Counted from the stretch's first letter, positions 40,000 to 48,818 are shown. The stretch is DNA of 64,000 nucleotides from an uncultured Bilophila sp. (GCA_910585945.1 CAJUHZ010000006.1:14814-78813); one strand, 5' to 3'. Notes: a model not told the origin generated them from the letters alone. A program made the numbers and translations.

Positions 40000-41557
40000 C
40001 CGTATTTTCACTCGTGTCGTCGTCGCGGCGCTGGCGTGCGCCCTGGGCGGCTTTGCGGCGGGGTGTTCCGACGTCGCCACCACCGAACTCAAGACGCCCG
40101 TGTACAAGACGAAACTCGCCAGGGACGAAATGCGCAACAGCGCCTTCAAGGCCGAGTTCCCCGCGCAGTACGCCTCATACAAGAAGAACGACGAAAGTTC
40201 CGTCATGACGGAATACAAGGGATCGGTGAATTTCAACAAGGAAGACGTGTGGGATCCCCTGCCCGAGGGCTACAGGCACGCTCAGCCGTACCTCAAGAAC
40301 CTCTGGCTCGGCTATCCCTTCATGTACGAATACCGGGAAGCGCGCGGCCACACCCACGCCATTGCGGATCAGCTCGCCATAGACCGCATCAACCGCTACG
40401 GCGAAAAGGGCATTCTCCCGGCCACCTGCTGGAACTGCAAGACGCCGAAGATGGTCGCCTGGATCAGGCAGTACGGCGACGAGTTCTGGGCGAAGGACTT
40501 CAACGAGTTCCGCGACAAGGTTGACCCCGCGGACGACACCATCGGCTGCGCCAACTGCCACAATGCCGAAACAATGGCCTTGCAGCTCTACAGCGAGCCG
40601 CTCAAGGACTACCTGAAGTCTGTCGGCAAGGATCCGGAAAAGCTTTCGCGCAATGAAATGCGCTCTCTTGTCTGCGCGCAATGCCATGTGGAATACTACT
40701 TCACGGCCAAGGGGCACGGTCCGGCCCAGAAGCCGGTCTTCCCCTGGGCCAACGGCTTCACGCCCGAAGCCGTGTACGCCTATTACGAAGACAAGGGCAA
40801 TGTGAAGGAGCCGGGCTTTGAAGGCAACTTTGCGGACTGGACCCACCCCGCCTCCCGCACCCCCATGCTCAAGATGCAGCATCCGGAATACGAAACCTGG
40901 ATCGACGGAACGCACGGCGCGGCCGGCGTCTCCTGTGCGGACTGCCACATGCCCTACCAGCGCGAGAACGGCAAGAAGATGTCGAGCCACTGGTGGACCT
41001 CTCCCCTCAAGGATCCCGAACTGCGGGCCTGCCGGCAGTGCCATTCGGACAAGACGGCTGACTACCTCCGCCAGCGCGTGCTGTACACGCAGGACAAGAC
41101 GTTCCGCCAGCTCCTTGTCGCGCAGGACTATTCGGTGAAGGCGCACGAAGCCGTCCGCCTCGCCACGGAATACGAAGGCCCCCGGGCCGACAACTATGAC
41201 GAGCTGATGATCCGGGCGCGCAAGGGCGTCCGCAAGGGGCAGATGTTCTGGGATTGGGTTTCCGCCGAAAACAGCGTGGGCTTCCACAATCCCTCCAAGG
41301 CGCTGGACACTCTGGCTCAGTCCATCGTCCAGAGCCAGGGCGCGATCGACGCCGCGTTGCAGGCCACTCGTTATGGCATCGGCCCGCAGCTCGAAGGCGA
41401 TATCAAGACCCTTGTGCCGCCCATCCGCAAGATCACGCGCAAGTTGCAGCAGGATCCGGAATATCTGACCACGCATCCGTGGCTCCGCTACCTGAAGCCT
41501 CTGCCCAGGGCCGATCTGTTCTGGGACGGCACGGCAAGGGTTTCCTCCAACCAGTAG
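39992..41557 (+). CDS. nrfA: Ammonia-forming cytochrome c nitrite reductase NrfA
   Basis: 521 residues. It reduces nitrite to ammonium by six electrons, and NO and hydroxylamine too. The signal region ALACALGGFAAGCSD has a lipobox-like AAGC, so it may be lipid-anchored. The active-site heme motif CWNCK carries Lys instead of His, and four CxxCH follow: CANCH, CAQCH, CADCH, CRQCH. The catalytic segments KGHGPAQKP and GTHGAAGVSCADCHMPY are intact. It is translationally coupled to nrfH, and the pair forms the membrane-bound NrfHA complex known in sulfate reducers. Confidence 0.98.
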   Translation: MNSRIFTRVVVAALACALGGFAAGCSDVATTELKTPVYKTKLARDEMRNSAFKAEFPAQYASYKKNDESSVMTEYKGSVNFNKEDVWDPLPEGYRHAQPYLKNLWLGYPFMYEYREARGHTHAIADQLAIDRINRYGEKGILPATCWNCKTPKMVAWIRQYGDEFWAKDFNEFRDKVDPADDTIGCANCHNAETMALQLYSEPLKDYLKSVGKDPEKLSRNEMRSLVCAQCHVEYYFTAKGHGPAQKPVFPWANGFTPEAVYAYYEDKGNVKEPGFEGNFADWTHPASRTPMLKMQHPEYETWIDGTHGAAGVSCADCHMPYQRENGKKMSSHWWTSPLKDPELRACRQCHSDKTADYLRQRVLYTQDKTFRQLLVAQDYSVKAHEAVRLATEYEGPRADNYDELMIRARKGVRKGQMFWDWVSAENSVGFHNPSKALDTLAQSIVQSQGAIDAALQATRYGIGPQLEGDIKTLVPPIRKITRKLQQDPEYLTTHPWLRYLKPLPRADLFWDGTARVSSNQ

Positions 41558-41641
41558 GGGCAGACCTCACCACAACACCGTCCGCGAAAAGCCGAGCAGG
41601 CTTCCCTTCACTTCCCCATGCGCGGGGCGCGGCCCGCGCCT

Positions 41642-41680
41642 GCCTCCTCCGGTTTGCGCCGGGGGAGGCTTTGGCATTTT
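41642..41680 (+). terminator. Terminator of nrfHA
   Basis: GCCTCCTCCGG / CCGGGGGAGGC stem with a TTTGCG loop, followed by TTTGGCATTTTT, 85 bases past nrfA. Confidence 0.65.
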
Positions 41681-41728
41681 TCATGGCGTGTTCGCGTCGG
41701 CGCGGACCAGCCTGGCGAACCCTGTTTA

Positions 41729-41876
41729 GAAGTCATTTCATAATTCGCATGAAATGGCTTCCAACGCCAGACGAGAGTCTGGCGCGGCGCGAAAAGCGCC
41801 GTGAATGAGCCAAAAACCACGTTTTTTGGCGAATGATCTTCATCATTCAGCCCAAAGGCTGAATTATGAAATGGGT
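41729..41876. repeat. Composite palindromic repeat (family A), copy 3, inverted
   Basis: Reverse complement of the units at 25981 and 45987: a CATTTCAT..ATGAAATG palindrome, CCAGACGAGAGTCTGG hairpin, GGCGCGGCGCGAAAAGCGCC, AAAAACCACGTTTTTTGG, then the GGCTGAATTATGAAATG end. Confidence 0.8.
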
Positions 41877-42036
41877 TCTAGTGTCTACTTGCAAAAGTAG
41901 ACACTACAAAATCCGTAAGGGTTTTGCGGCGGCGTAGCCGCCGTGAGTGAGCGAAAAACCACGTTTTTTCGCGAACGATCCTGCAAAAATTCTTCGCAGA
42001 ATTCTGCGCAGAATTTTTGCAATTAGACACTAGGCA
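41877..42036. repeat. Composite palindromic repeat (family A2)
   Basis: A block bounded by TAGTGTCTACTTG and AATTAGACACTAGG. It holds GTCTACTTGCAAAAGTAGAC, AAAACCACGTTTTTT and a long AAAAATTCT/AGAATTTTT inverted repeat with GCAGAATTCTGC at its centre. Its CGTAAGGGTTTTGCGGCGGC segment is the reverse of one at about 22035-22065, so it shares a composite with the copy at 21957. No gene is seen in the 762-base gap 41558-42319. Confidence 0.7.
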
Positions 42037-42149
42037 GCGGGGCCGTTTGCAAATGGCAGTCCGCCATTCGGGACGCGCCTCACATCCCGCTGGGGCGGGA
42101 TGCCCCAGGCCCCCGAATGCCCCCGAATGCCTCTGGATGCCGGCGACTG

Positions 42150-42207
42150 CCGGGGGTGGAGGGGAATCATTCCCCTGCCGAGGGTTTTGGGGGCGAGAAG
42201 CCCCCAA
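42150..42207. repeat. Dispersed double-hairpin repeat (family D), copy 2
   Basis: AGGGGAATCATTCCCCTGCCG then a GGGGGCGAGAAGCCCCC hairpin, identical in order to the copies at 66 and 57426. It ends about 110 bases before the next gene. Confidence 0.75.
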
Positions 42208-42319
42208 CAGTTCCGCCTCCGCCCCTGTTTGAGAGCGCTTCACAGCCCGTGGGAGATGGTGTAGGATTCAGGTTGAAAAACAACCGGGTATCTTCACTTT
42301 ATTTCTTGCAGAGGCTGGC

Positions 42320-43828
42320 ATGACGGGGTCCAACCGCAACAGACGAACGAGGCGAGCTGACGGCGCGGCCGGGGAAGACGCCGCTTCCGGCCGGGGAAGA
42401 CCGTGGCTGGCGCTGCTTGTGTTTATCATTCTGGCCGGCGTGGCGGCCTGGTTCTGGCTGGCGCGCGATCCCGAGGCGCGGGAGGAACTGACCCGGCGCG
42501 CCGCCGATGTGGGAACCCTTGCCCGGGATGTGGGATCTTCCCTGGGGGCCGCGGCTTCCTCTCTGCGAGACAGAATCACGGGTGAGCAGCCCCGTGTGGA
42601 CGAGACCGTGTCGTCCACGCCGACCCTGCCCGGCGCGCCTCCGAGAATCGGCCTGAACGCGGCGGATCAGCCGCGCACGCCCGAAGAGGTGGAACAGGCG
42701 CTGCGCGAGCAGGTCACCCCGCTTGAAGGCGGCGCGGCCGAACGCGGCAATCTGGCGCCGCCGGATCAGTCGCCTCCGCCCGCCGAGGCCGGGCGCACCG
42801 ATGACGCGGTGGTGCGCGTGGGCTTTATTGATGATTTGGCCGCCTGGCTCGTGGACGGCTATGTTCCCGCCGACAGGCCGGGACGGGCCGGCCGCCTTGG
42901 CGTCAATGTGCAGGCCGCCAACCTGCGTTACGGCGTCGGCATGAAGGGGTTGGCGTGGATTGGCGAGGATCTGCCGGCCGGCAGGGCCGCCGCGCTCAGG
43001 CATGTGTTTACGCCCGCCATGCTCGACGCCCTGTACCGCCTGTATATCGATCGCTTCATGAGCGCCGTCGCACGGGCCGCCGCCGCTCCGGGGCAGCACG
43101 GGCGGGCCGCGTTGACGGACGAACAGCGGAGCGAAATGTACCGTCTGTACAGCCGGCGGTTCCGGGGGATGTCCGGCGCGTTGCAGGGCGTTGCCGCGCT
43201 CCCGAATTTCACCGGGCGGATGGATGCGCTCAAGACCGCCGCGCAACGCGTGGTGGACGCCGGCAACCGGTATTCCGAACTGGTCCTCGCCCAGGACGCC
43301 GCGCGGGAAAGCGGCGATTCCGCGCGGGCGGCGGAAGTGAAGGCGCGCGTGGACGCGGCCTCCCGCGCCTATCGGCAGGCTGTGGTGGATCGGGAAAAGA
43401 CGCGGGCCGATCTCGCCGCCGCCATTCGCGCCAATCAGGCCGCGCGCCTGCTGGACGACGACACCCTGTTGTATGTCGCCTCCTGGGTGCAGCGACGGGT
43501 GATCGGTGCCTCCAGCGGGTCCGATGTTCCTGCTGACGCGATGGACGCCGTGCTCCAGGGCGCAACCCTTTTTCTGGAATTGGGCAAACGCTTTGAGGAG
43601 GCGAGCGAAGGCCCGCCCGCGCCCGCTCCACTGCCCGATTTTACGCCGGATTCCGCCGCCCCCGACGTTCCTGAGGAGCCGGAGGCCGCGCCTTCCGCCG
43701 GCTCGGTCAACCCCGCCGCGCCCGCCAACCCGGCCGATTCGATCGATTCGACTGTTCGGGAGGAAGATGAACCGCTTCTGCCCGCCTCGTTTGCGGAGCC
43801 GGACGGTCCGAGGCCGCCTGCGCCGTGA
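42320..43828 (+). CDS. Unknown single-pass membrane protein, Ala-rich
   Basis: 502 residues. A basic N-terminus (SNRNRRTRRADG) is followed by one membrane helix at about 29-48 (WLALLVFIILAGVAAWFWLA), so most of the protein should be periplasmic. A Pro-rich linker (100-165) leads to an ordered region (about 170-300: VGFIDDLAAWLVDGYVP, LGVNVQAANLRYGVGMKGLAWIGED) and a predicted coiled coil (about 310-375). The last 90 residues are Pro/Ala/Glu-rich. No family is recognised. GAGG lies 6-8 bases before the ATG. Repeats lie on both sides. Confidence 0.75.
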   Translation: MTGSNRNRRTRRADGAAGEDAASGRGRPWLALLVFIILAGVAAWFWLARDPEAREELTRRAADVGTLARDVGSSLGAAASSLRDRITGEQPRVDETVSSTPTLPGAPPRIGLNAADQPRTPEEVEQALREQVTPLEGGAAERGNLAPPDQSPPPAEAGRTDDAVVRVGFIDDLAAWLVDGYVPADRPGRAGRLGVNVQAANLRYGVGMKGLAWIGEDLPAGRAAALRHVFTPAMLDALYRLYIDRFMSAVARAAAAPGQHGRAALTDEQRSEMYRLYSRRFRGMSGALQGVAALPNFTGRMDALKTAAQRVVDAGNRYSELVLAQDAARESGDSARAAEVKARVDAASRAYRQAVVDREKTRADLAAAIRANQAARLLDDDTLLYVASWVQRRVIGASSGSDVPADAMDAVLQGATLFLELGKRFEEASEGPPAPAPLPDFTPDSAAPDVPEEPEAAPSAGSVNPAAPANPADSIDSTVREEDEPLLPASFAEPDGPRPPAP

Positions 43829-43862
43829 TCGCCGGCAGCGCCTCCAGGGTCAGATCTCATTG

Positions 43863-43915
43863 CCATGCCGGACGCAAAAACGGTTTTGCAGCAGGCGGGT
43901 TTGTGAGGGCTGGCC
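43863..43915. repeat. Palindromic repeat (family C), copy
   Basis: GCCGGACGCAAAAACGGTTTTG, CAGCAGGCGGGTTTGTGAGGG; nearly the same as the copy at 28540-28605. Confidence 0.6.
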
Positions 43916-43968
43916 CCAGGGCGGGGAGAAATCGCATACCTCGCACTTTCTATCAGGGAGAAAAAGCC

Positions 43969-44238
43969 ATGCCATGCACAACCACCCCCTGCGGGACACC
44001 CGACGGGATGAAAAAGAACATCCAGACGCCCGATTGCGCCGCTTCCAAAAGCACGATAGTGACGACGCCCGAAGGCGAAAAACTTCGCGTGAATTTCAAC
44101 ATGGGAACCGGCGAGGTGACCTACGACGAAGTCCCCGCCGCCGACAGCCGGGAGGAAGACGCACTGGAGAACGACGCGAACGCCGTGAAGAATACGGGGG
44201 ATGAGCAGGGCCGCTCTACTGAAAACCAATCCGGTTGA
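43969..44238 (+). CDS. Small unknown protein
   Basis: 89 residues, acidic, soluble and Cys-containing at the N-terminus (MPCTTTPCGTPDGMKKNIQTPDC). A central stretch, STIVTTPEGEKLRVNFNMGTGEVTYDEV, could form a small beta sheet. No family is recognised. GGGAG lies 11 bases upstream of the ATG. Its stop overlaps a TTG that may start the next reading frame, so the two may be translated together. Confidence 0.6.
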   Translation: MPCTTTPCGTPDGMKKNIQTPDCAASKSTIVTTPEGEKLRVNFNMGTGEVTYDEVPAADSREEDALENDANAVKNTGDEQGRSTENQSG

Positions 44239-44486
44239 CCCCCGCCGCTTCCGCCTCCATCCGGCCTGTTCCCTCTGTTCCGCCCGATCAGCCCGTGATC
44301 GGGCGTCACCCCGGGGAACAGCCCACGCTTGAGGAAACGGAAAAAGCCGCTGTTGCCGGGGCATTGGCCCGTTTCGGCGGCAACATCAGCCGCACGGCCG
44401 CCGCGCTCGGGATCAGCCGGCCTACCCTGTACAGGAAAATGATCCGCTATGGCCTGATGTCGCGCCCCTGCGATCAGTCTTCATGA
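44235..44486 (+). CDS. Orphan Fis-type DNA-binding domain protein
   Basis: 83 residues if the TTG at 44235 is used (a GTG at 44296 is an alternative). Residues 32-75 form a Fis-type HTH: LEETEKAAVAGALARFGGNISRTAAALGISRPTLYRKMIRYGL, cut here for length only by the domain ends. This is the C-terminal domain of NtrC-type regulators but no receiver or AAA+ part precedes it. It may be a stand-alone Fis-like regulator or the relic of a larger regulator. Confidence 0.6.
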   Translation: MTPAASASIRPVPSVPPDQPVIGRHPGEQPTLEETEKAAVAGALARFGGNISRTAAALGISRPTLYRKMIRYGLMSRPCDQSS

Positions 44487-44536
44487 ACATGTCGCCGGCA
44501 CAACCGGCCCTGCTGTCGGGGGAGAAGCGCGGCGCG

Positions 44537-45958
44537 CTACCTGTACCGTTCCATCACGGTCTCAACCGCCTTTGTGAAGAAATCCATGTGGTTGAGGATA
44601 TTGAAATTGTTGGCCGCCTTTCGCTGGCCGAAGAGTTCGCGCGGCACGCCCGCCTCCTCCGCCAGACGCCGGGCGATGGGCCTGTCGTAGAACCCGCCAA
44701 GCGCATAGGGCTTCATGGAAGGATGCGCCCCGATCTGTTGCAGCATGCACGGGAAGTACGCGCCAAAGGCCGGCATGGGCGCAAGGCTGTAGCCCACGCG
44801 CAAACGAAATTCATTGCGCGATTTCATGTAGGGCAAATGATGGGCAAGACCCGATCCGTTGCCTTCCCGCGCCCAGCATCCATCGCCGTACAGCCCGGAA
44901 AAGACGATCCTCCCGGAGAGGTACGGCTCCATGTTGGCAAAAACAACATTGTCCCCAAGCCCGGGAGAGGCCAGAAACTCGTGGATGCCGGCGACGTCGC
45001 GGGGGAGTCGGATGTTCAGATCCGGCACGACCCTCCCGCCGGGGCTTTCAACCCGGATGCAGTTCAGGCCAAGCGAAGCCGCGATTTCCGCTCCACAGTC
45101 GTAATGCCCGGTTGTGGTCACATCCAGGGTAATGGCGTCGCGCACGCCGGCCTGTGCGCAGACTGCCGAGACGGCGCTGGAGTCGTAGCCGGTGGAGAGC
45201 ATGGTGATGGGCAGGGCGGGGGTGTTGCGTTCCGCGGCCGCGCCGTTGACCGTCAGCGCCGCGACCTTCGCCAGCAGGTACGCCCGATAGGCGGAAAAAT
45301 CGCTTGCTCCGGGGTCCAGGGGCACGCGCATGTCATGGCGTATGCCGCCGTCTTCAGCGATCCGGAAATTGTGGTACATCATCCTGAACATGGCGAGGGA
45401 CGCATCCTCGCAGATCAGGGGACTGCCGCGATCGGCCCCAAGCCTGGATTCGGCCGCTGTCGTCGCATGGAGACAGCCTCGAAACCGCGCGAAAAATTCG
45501 CCCTCGGGGCGTATCCCGGCGCGTTTGAAGATGAAGCAGAAGGAATTTGACACATAGGCCTTGCGGGCCTGTTTGTCCTGCAACACATAAAGATAGTCGG
45601 TACACAGCCGCGGCGGCGCAAAAACGACGCCGCGCCCGTCAACAAGCGCGCCGCTGCCGTAAAAGTGATCCGACGCCGCAAAACCGCGCTCCGCAAACGG
45701 GCCGTCCCAGACGCCTTCCACAATGAAGGCGTCCCCACTGTCGACGCCGGGGCCGATGGTGAAGGCGTACTGCCCGTCTTGCGCCTCGCAGATCCAGGCC
45801 AGCCGGGGGATGGTCTTGTCCCTGCCCACGCAAAAGGCCGTGGCCGGCATGAGGTTGCCCTGCCTGCGGCGACTTTTTTGCGCCTGAAAATGCGCCGAGG
45901 CCGCGGCGCATGTGGGGTAATCCGTCCCTGTGTTGTAAGACCGAAGGATTTCGAGCAT
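44537..45958 (-). CDS. Asparagine synthase-like ATP-dependent amidotransferase domain protein
   Basis: 473 residues. The PP-loop is MLSTGYDSSAVSAV (SGGxDS variant) near residue 252, followed by AITLDVTTTGHYDCGAEIAASLGL and GLYGDGCW. The end PIARRLAEEAGVPRELFGQRKAANNF matches the asparagine-synthase C-terminal part. No N-terminal Cys glutaminase is present (Met-Leu start), so glutamine hydrolysis is unlikely; such proteins adenylate a carboxylate in peptide or surface-sugar amidation. The ATG at 45958 has no clear ribosome site; an in-frame ATG at 45850 is an alternative. It faces flagellin and a methyltransferase, suggesting a glycan or protein modification role (inference). Confidence 0.75.
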   Translation of the reverse strand: MLEILRSYNTGTDYPTCAAASAHFQAQKSRRRQGNLMPATAFCVGRDKTIPRLAWICEAQDGQYAFTIGPGVDSGDAFIVEGVWDGPFAERGFAASDHFYGSGALVDGRGVVFAPPRLCTDYLYVLQDKQARKAYVSNSFCFIFKRAGIRPEGEFFARFRGCLHATTAAESRLGADRGSPLICEDASLAMFRMMYHNFRIAEDGGIRHDMRVPLDPGASDFSAYRAYLLAKVAALTVNGAAAERNTPALPITMLSTGYDSSAVSAVCAQAGVRDAITLDVTTTGHYDCGAEIAASLGLNCIRVESPGGRVVPDLNIRLPRDVAGIHEFLASPGLGDNVVFANMEPYLSGRIVFSGLYGDGCWAREGNGSGLAHHLPYMKSRNEFRLRVGYSLAPMPAFGAYFPCMLQQIGAHPSMKPYALGGFYDRPIARRLAEEAGVPRELFGQRKAANNFNILNHMDFFTKAVETVMERYR

Positions 45959-45986
45959 GGAATTTTGGTTTGGGAGTTCTTTGAAC

Positions 45987-46134
45987 TCATTTCATGATTC
46001 AGCTTTTGGGCTGAATCATGAAGATCATTCGCCAAAAAACGTGGTTTTTGACTCATTCACGGCGCTTTTCGCGCCGCGCCAGACTCTCGTCCGGCGTTGG
46101 AAGTCATTTCATACTTCGCATGAAATGGCTTCTT
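45987..46134. repeat. Composite palindromic repeat (family A), copy 4
   Basis: CATTTCATGATTCAGC, GCCAAAAAACGTGGTTTTT, GGCGCTTTTCGCGCC, CCAGACTCTCGTCCGG and a CATTTCAT..ATGAAATG palindrome, the same order as the copy at 25981. It ends directly at the stop of the methyltransferase gene. Confidence 0.8.
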
Positions 46135-46135
46135 G

Positions 46136-46840
46136 TCAAGCTACCGTCTGCGGCGCAAACCAGAATGCAGTTCCAAATTGAATCACGGAATATCGCCACA
46201 TGGTTTGCACGGCGCTATTGGGCAAGATTTCAAGCCAGCGACGTATGGTTTCCTGTTCGTCCGGGCGGTCGGTATCGTGCAAATAGATTGTATAACATTC
46301 TGAAGAGAGATATTTTTTCAGGAACGGAATTGCCTCGTATCTCGCCATAGGCACATTCCCTATTGGCCCGTCAATAACAATGGTATCCGTCACAAAATTT
46401 TCCGGCAATACAATTTTCGACTTATCATACCATGAGTACTCGCCCTGTTGAGCAATCGGACTGCATATAAATTGTACATTTTCAGCAATTCCGTCAGTTT
46501 CAAGACAATGAGCAATCACATTTTGCCAAATTGGGTCATGATCTATCGAGATGATTTTGGTTTTGAGATTATTTTTCTTTATCAGTCGCGCCATCAGTAT
46601 TGTTGAAATTCCTGATCCTGCTTCAATGACGCTTTCTTTTTTATTGATTATCAAATCATTGCATATATGCGCGTAATATTCAGGTCCAGCAGACCAGTTT
46701 GTCATCGGCAAGTAGGACCATCCAGAAACAAGCGGGGATAGCAATGACAGCATTCTTGTTGCGCGTGTTTCAAAAAACAAATCCCTGAAGCAGGTACTGT
46801 AAAGATAGCGAAGATCTTTCTCCATCGAGTTTTCTGCCAT
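46136..46840 (-). CDS. AT-rich SAM-dependent methyltransferase
   Basis: 234 residues from the ATG at 46840, chosen because GGAGAG lies 8 bases before it; an ATG 24 bases further up lacks a site. SAM motif I is SVIEAGSGISTILMARLI, motif II KIISIDHDPIWQNVIAHCL and motif IV DTIVIDGPIGNVPMARYEAIPFL, typical of small O-methyltransferases. The gene is AT-rich against its surroundings, so it was probably acquired. It lies next to family A repeat copy 4 and diverges from the flagellin gene. The substrate is unknown. Confidence 0.75.
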   Translation of the reverse strand: MAENSMEKDLRYLYSTCFRDLFFETRATRMLSLLSPLVSGWSYLPMTNWSAGPEYYAHICNDLIINKKESVIEAGSGISTILMARLIKKNNLKTKIISIDHDPIWQNVIAHCLETDGIAENVQFICSPIAQQGEYSWYDKSKIVLPENFVTDTIVIDGPIGNVPMARYEAIPFLKKYLSSECYTIYLHDTDRPDEQETIRRWLEILPNSAVQTMWRYSVIQFGTAFWFAPQTVA

Positions 46841-46974
46841 TTTTTTCTCTCCATTAAAGCTCATGCGGGATAACGATTTTCTTTCACTTGGCAGGCGTCT
46901 GGCAGGGCAAATCTGTTTTTGTCAAAATCCCCCACAACAGTCTGCCTTGGCTTTGACTCCCTGTCAACGCTCCT

Positions 46975-47025
46975 TGCCGGCCGGAAAATCCCGGCTTTCC
47001 GCGGACGGCGTTTTCATGAGTCCCG
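46975..47025. repeat. Palindromic repeat (family C), copy upstream of flagellin
   Basis: GCCGGCCGGAAAATCCCGGC then CTTTCCGCGGACGGCG and TTTTCATGAG; shares the GCGGACGGCGTTTTCATGAG end with the copies at 23893 and 28540. Confidence 0.45.
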
Positions 47026-47029
47026 CCCC

Positions 47030-47056
47030 TAATGTCATTGGGAAATCTGTCGATAA
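47030..47056 (+). promoter_or_regulatory. Sigma-28 (FliA) promoter of flagellin
   Basis: TAATGTCA (47030-47037), 11 bases, then GTCGATAA (47049-47056), against the consensus TAAAGTTT-N11-GCCGATAA. The start is 58 bases upstream of the ATG. Confidence 0.75.
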
Positions 47057-47114
47057 GGGAGGGGTAAGAAGAGTATCGCCCTGAAAATACGGCCCAATCA
47101 CAAGGATGTGAGCT

Positions 47115-48818
47115 ATGTCGGTAGTGATCAACAATAACTTGAACGCGTTGAACGCCGCGAGAACCCTGAACGGTCATTACGGCAGGCTGGCGAAGTCCGT
47201 TCAGCGTCTTTCTTCCGGCTTGCGCGTCAATTCCGCGGCGGACGACGCCGCCGGCCTCGCCATACGCGAAATGATGCGCGCCGACATAGCCGCCATGCAG
47301 CAGGGCACACGCAACGTCAATGACGCCATTTCCATGATCCAGACCGCCGACGGGGCCATGGCCGTGATCGACGAGAAACTGATCCGCATGAAGGAACTGG
47401 CCGAACAGGCCGCTACCGGGACGTACAATTCCACCCAGCGTCTGATCATCGACTCGGAATTTCAGGCAATGGGCGCGGAAATCGAACGCATCGCCCGCGC
47501 CACAGATTTCAACGGCCTCAAGATCCTTGATGGAAACGGCGTTGCCGGGAGAGCAGCGGACGGAAGAACCGCCACAGGAAGAGCCGCCGGAGCGGCGGCC
47601 GGTTCGCGCGCCTCTGTCGTTGGGCCGGACGGCAAGACGTATTCCGCCATGGTTGGGGAAACGAAGGTTGGCAACGGCGCTATCACTACTCAAAATCCAT
47701 CGAATGTTCTTTTACAGGGAATTACCGATCCGGTTGCTCTGGGAGCGGGCACCCACACTATAACATTAAGCAACAGTTCATCCATTACTGTGGGGTCAAC
47801 TGGCCAGTACAAGATGAATATTACCTATTTTGGAAATAACCCTGCTTTTCTTAATCAAACACTCACTATTGGTTACAACCCGGCCAATGCCGCTGATCCA
47901 GACACGCAAGGATGGGAACTGGCAGGTTTTCCTCCAGGATCATATGAAGTAGCTGGGAATCCGAGTTCAGGCAGGTTTACGTTTACAGACTTGGCTGGAA
48001 CACTTGGGGGACAGAGTTTTAGGGTTAATGTTACTGATACGAATGGCAATCCGGTTAATTTGACAGAGGCTGTCAATTTTAATTGGCAGGCAGTGAGCAA
48101 TGCTCAACCAGCATTTGATGTAAACATAAATAGTCCATCACTCACTGCTGGTAATGTCGCAGTGACAAGCAGTTTTGATCCAGCTACTCGCAGCGTTACA
48201 ATGTCTGTGGATTTGGGTAACGGGAATGTGCTCAATCAGGTTTTCAATCTTGCGTCGGGGAACTCAGCCGATTTGTCAAGCGTCACCTACACCATCAACG
48301 TGACGGCGACGGATCCGAACAATCCCAATAACCCGAACAACCCCAATAATCCGAACGATCCGAACAACCCCAATGGCCCGAACGATCCTCTGGGCAGCCC
48401 CAGCATTCCCGCCGGGGTGGTGAAAATCCACTTCGGCCCCGGGAACGATTCGGCCGAGGATTACTACTACATCAACAAGCAGGACTGCACCCTGAACGGT
48501 CTGGGGCTGGCCGGCGTCTCCATCGAAACGCAGCAGAAGGCGCAGGAAGCCCTGGGAACCCTTGATGACGCCATTGTCGCCAAGGACAATGCCCGCGCCT
48601 ACTTTGGCGGGATGCAGAACAGGCTCGAAAACACGCTTACAAATATCATGATCCAGGGGGAAAACCTTCAGGCCTCCGAATCAAGAATTTCGGATACCGA
48701 CGTGAGTCTGGAAATGACCAACTTCGTCAAAAACCAGATCCTCACCCAGTCCGCCATCGCCATGCTCGCGCAGGCCAATTCCCTGCCGCAAATGGCCATG
48801 AGCCTGATCGGCGGATAG
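47115..48818 (+). CDS. fliC: Flagellin with chimeric variable domain
   Basis: 567 residues. The conserved N-terminal D0/D1 (MSVVINNNLNALNAARTLNGH, LSSGLRVNSAADDAAGLAIREMM) and C-terminal D1/D0 (SRISDTDVSLEMTNFVKNQILTQSAIAMLAQANSLPQMAMSLIGG, given in parts) frame a large variable region. That region (about 190-395, 47690-48290) is much more AT-rich than the ends and reads like beta-sandwich modules (DVNINSPSLTAGNVAVTSSFD). It is joined to the C-terminal part by an (Asn-Pro)n tract at about 400-426. AGGATGTG is the weak ribosome site. Flagellin forms the filament; no other flagellar structural gene is nearby. Confidence 0.95.
   Translation: MSVVINNNLNALNAARTLNGHYGRLAKSVQRLSSGLRVNSAADDAAGLAIREMMRADIAAMQQGTRNVNDAISMIQTADGAMAVIDEKLIRMKELAEQAATGTYNSTQRLIIDSEFQAMGAEIERIARATDFNGLKILDGNGVAGRAADGRTATGRAAGAAAGSRASVVGPDGKTYSAMVGETKVGNGAITTQNPSNVLLQGITDPVALGAGTHTITLSNSSSITVGSTGQYKMNITYFGNNPAFLNQTLTIGYNPANAADPDTQGWELAGFPPGSYEVAGNPSSGRFTFTDLAGTLGGQSFRVNVTDTNGNPVNLTEAVNFNWQAVSNAQPAFDVNINSPSLTAGNVAVTSSFDPATRSVTMSVDLGNGNVLNQVFNLASGNSADLSSVTYTINVTATDPNNPNNPNNPNNPNDPNNPNGPNDPLGSPSIPAGVVKIHFGPGNDSAEDYYYINKQDCTLNGLGLAGVSIETQQKAQEALGTLDDAIVAKDNARAYFGGMQNRLENTLTNIMIQGENLQASESRISDTDVSLEMTNFVKNQILTQSAIAMLAQANSLPQMAMSLIGG
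48314..48390. repeat. Short tandem repeat in flagellin coding Asn-Pro linker
   Basis: Repeats of CCGAACAACCCCAATAA-type units (9 and 15 bases) encode NPNNPNNPNNPNDPNNPNGP. Repeats of this kind can vary in number by slippage while staying in frame in steps of 3. Confidence 0.75.
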
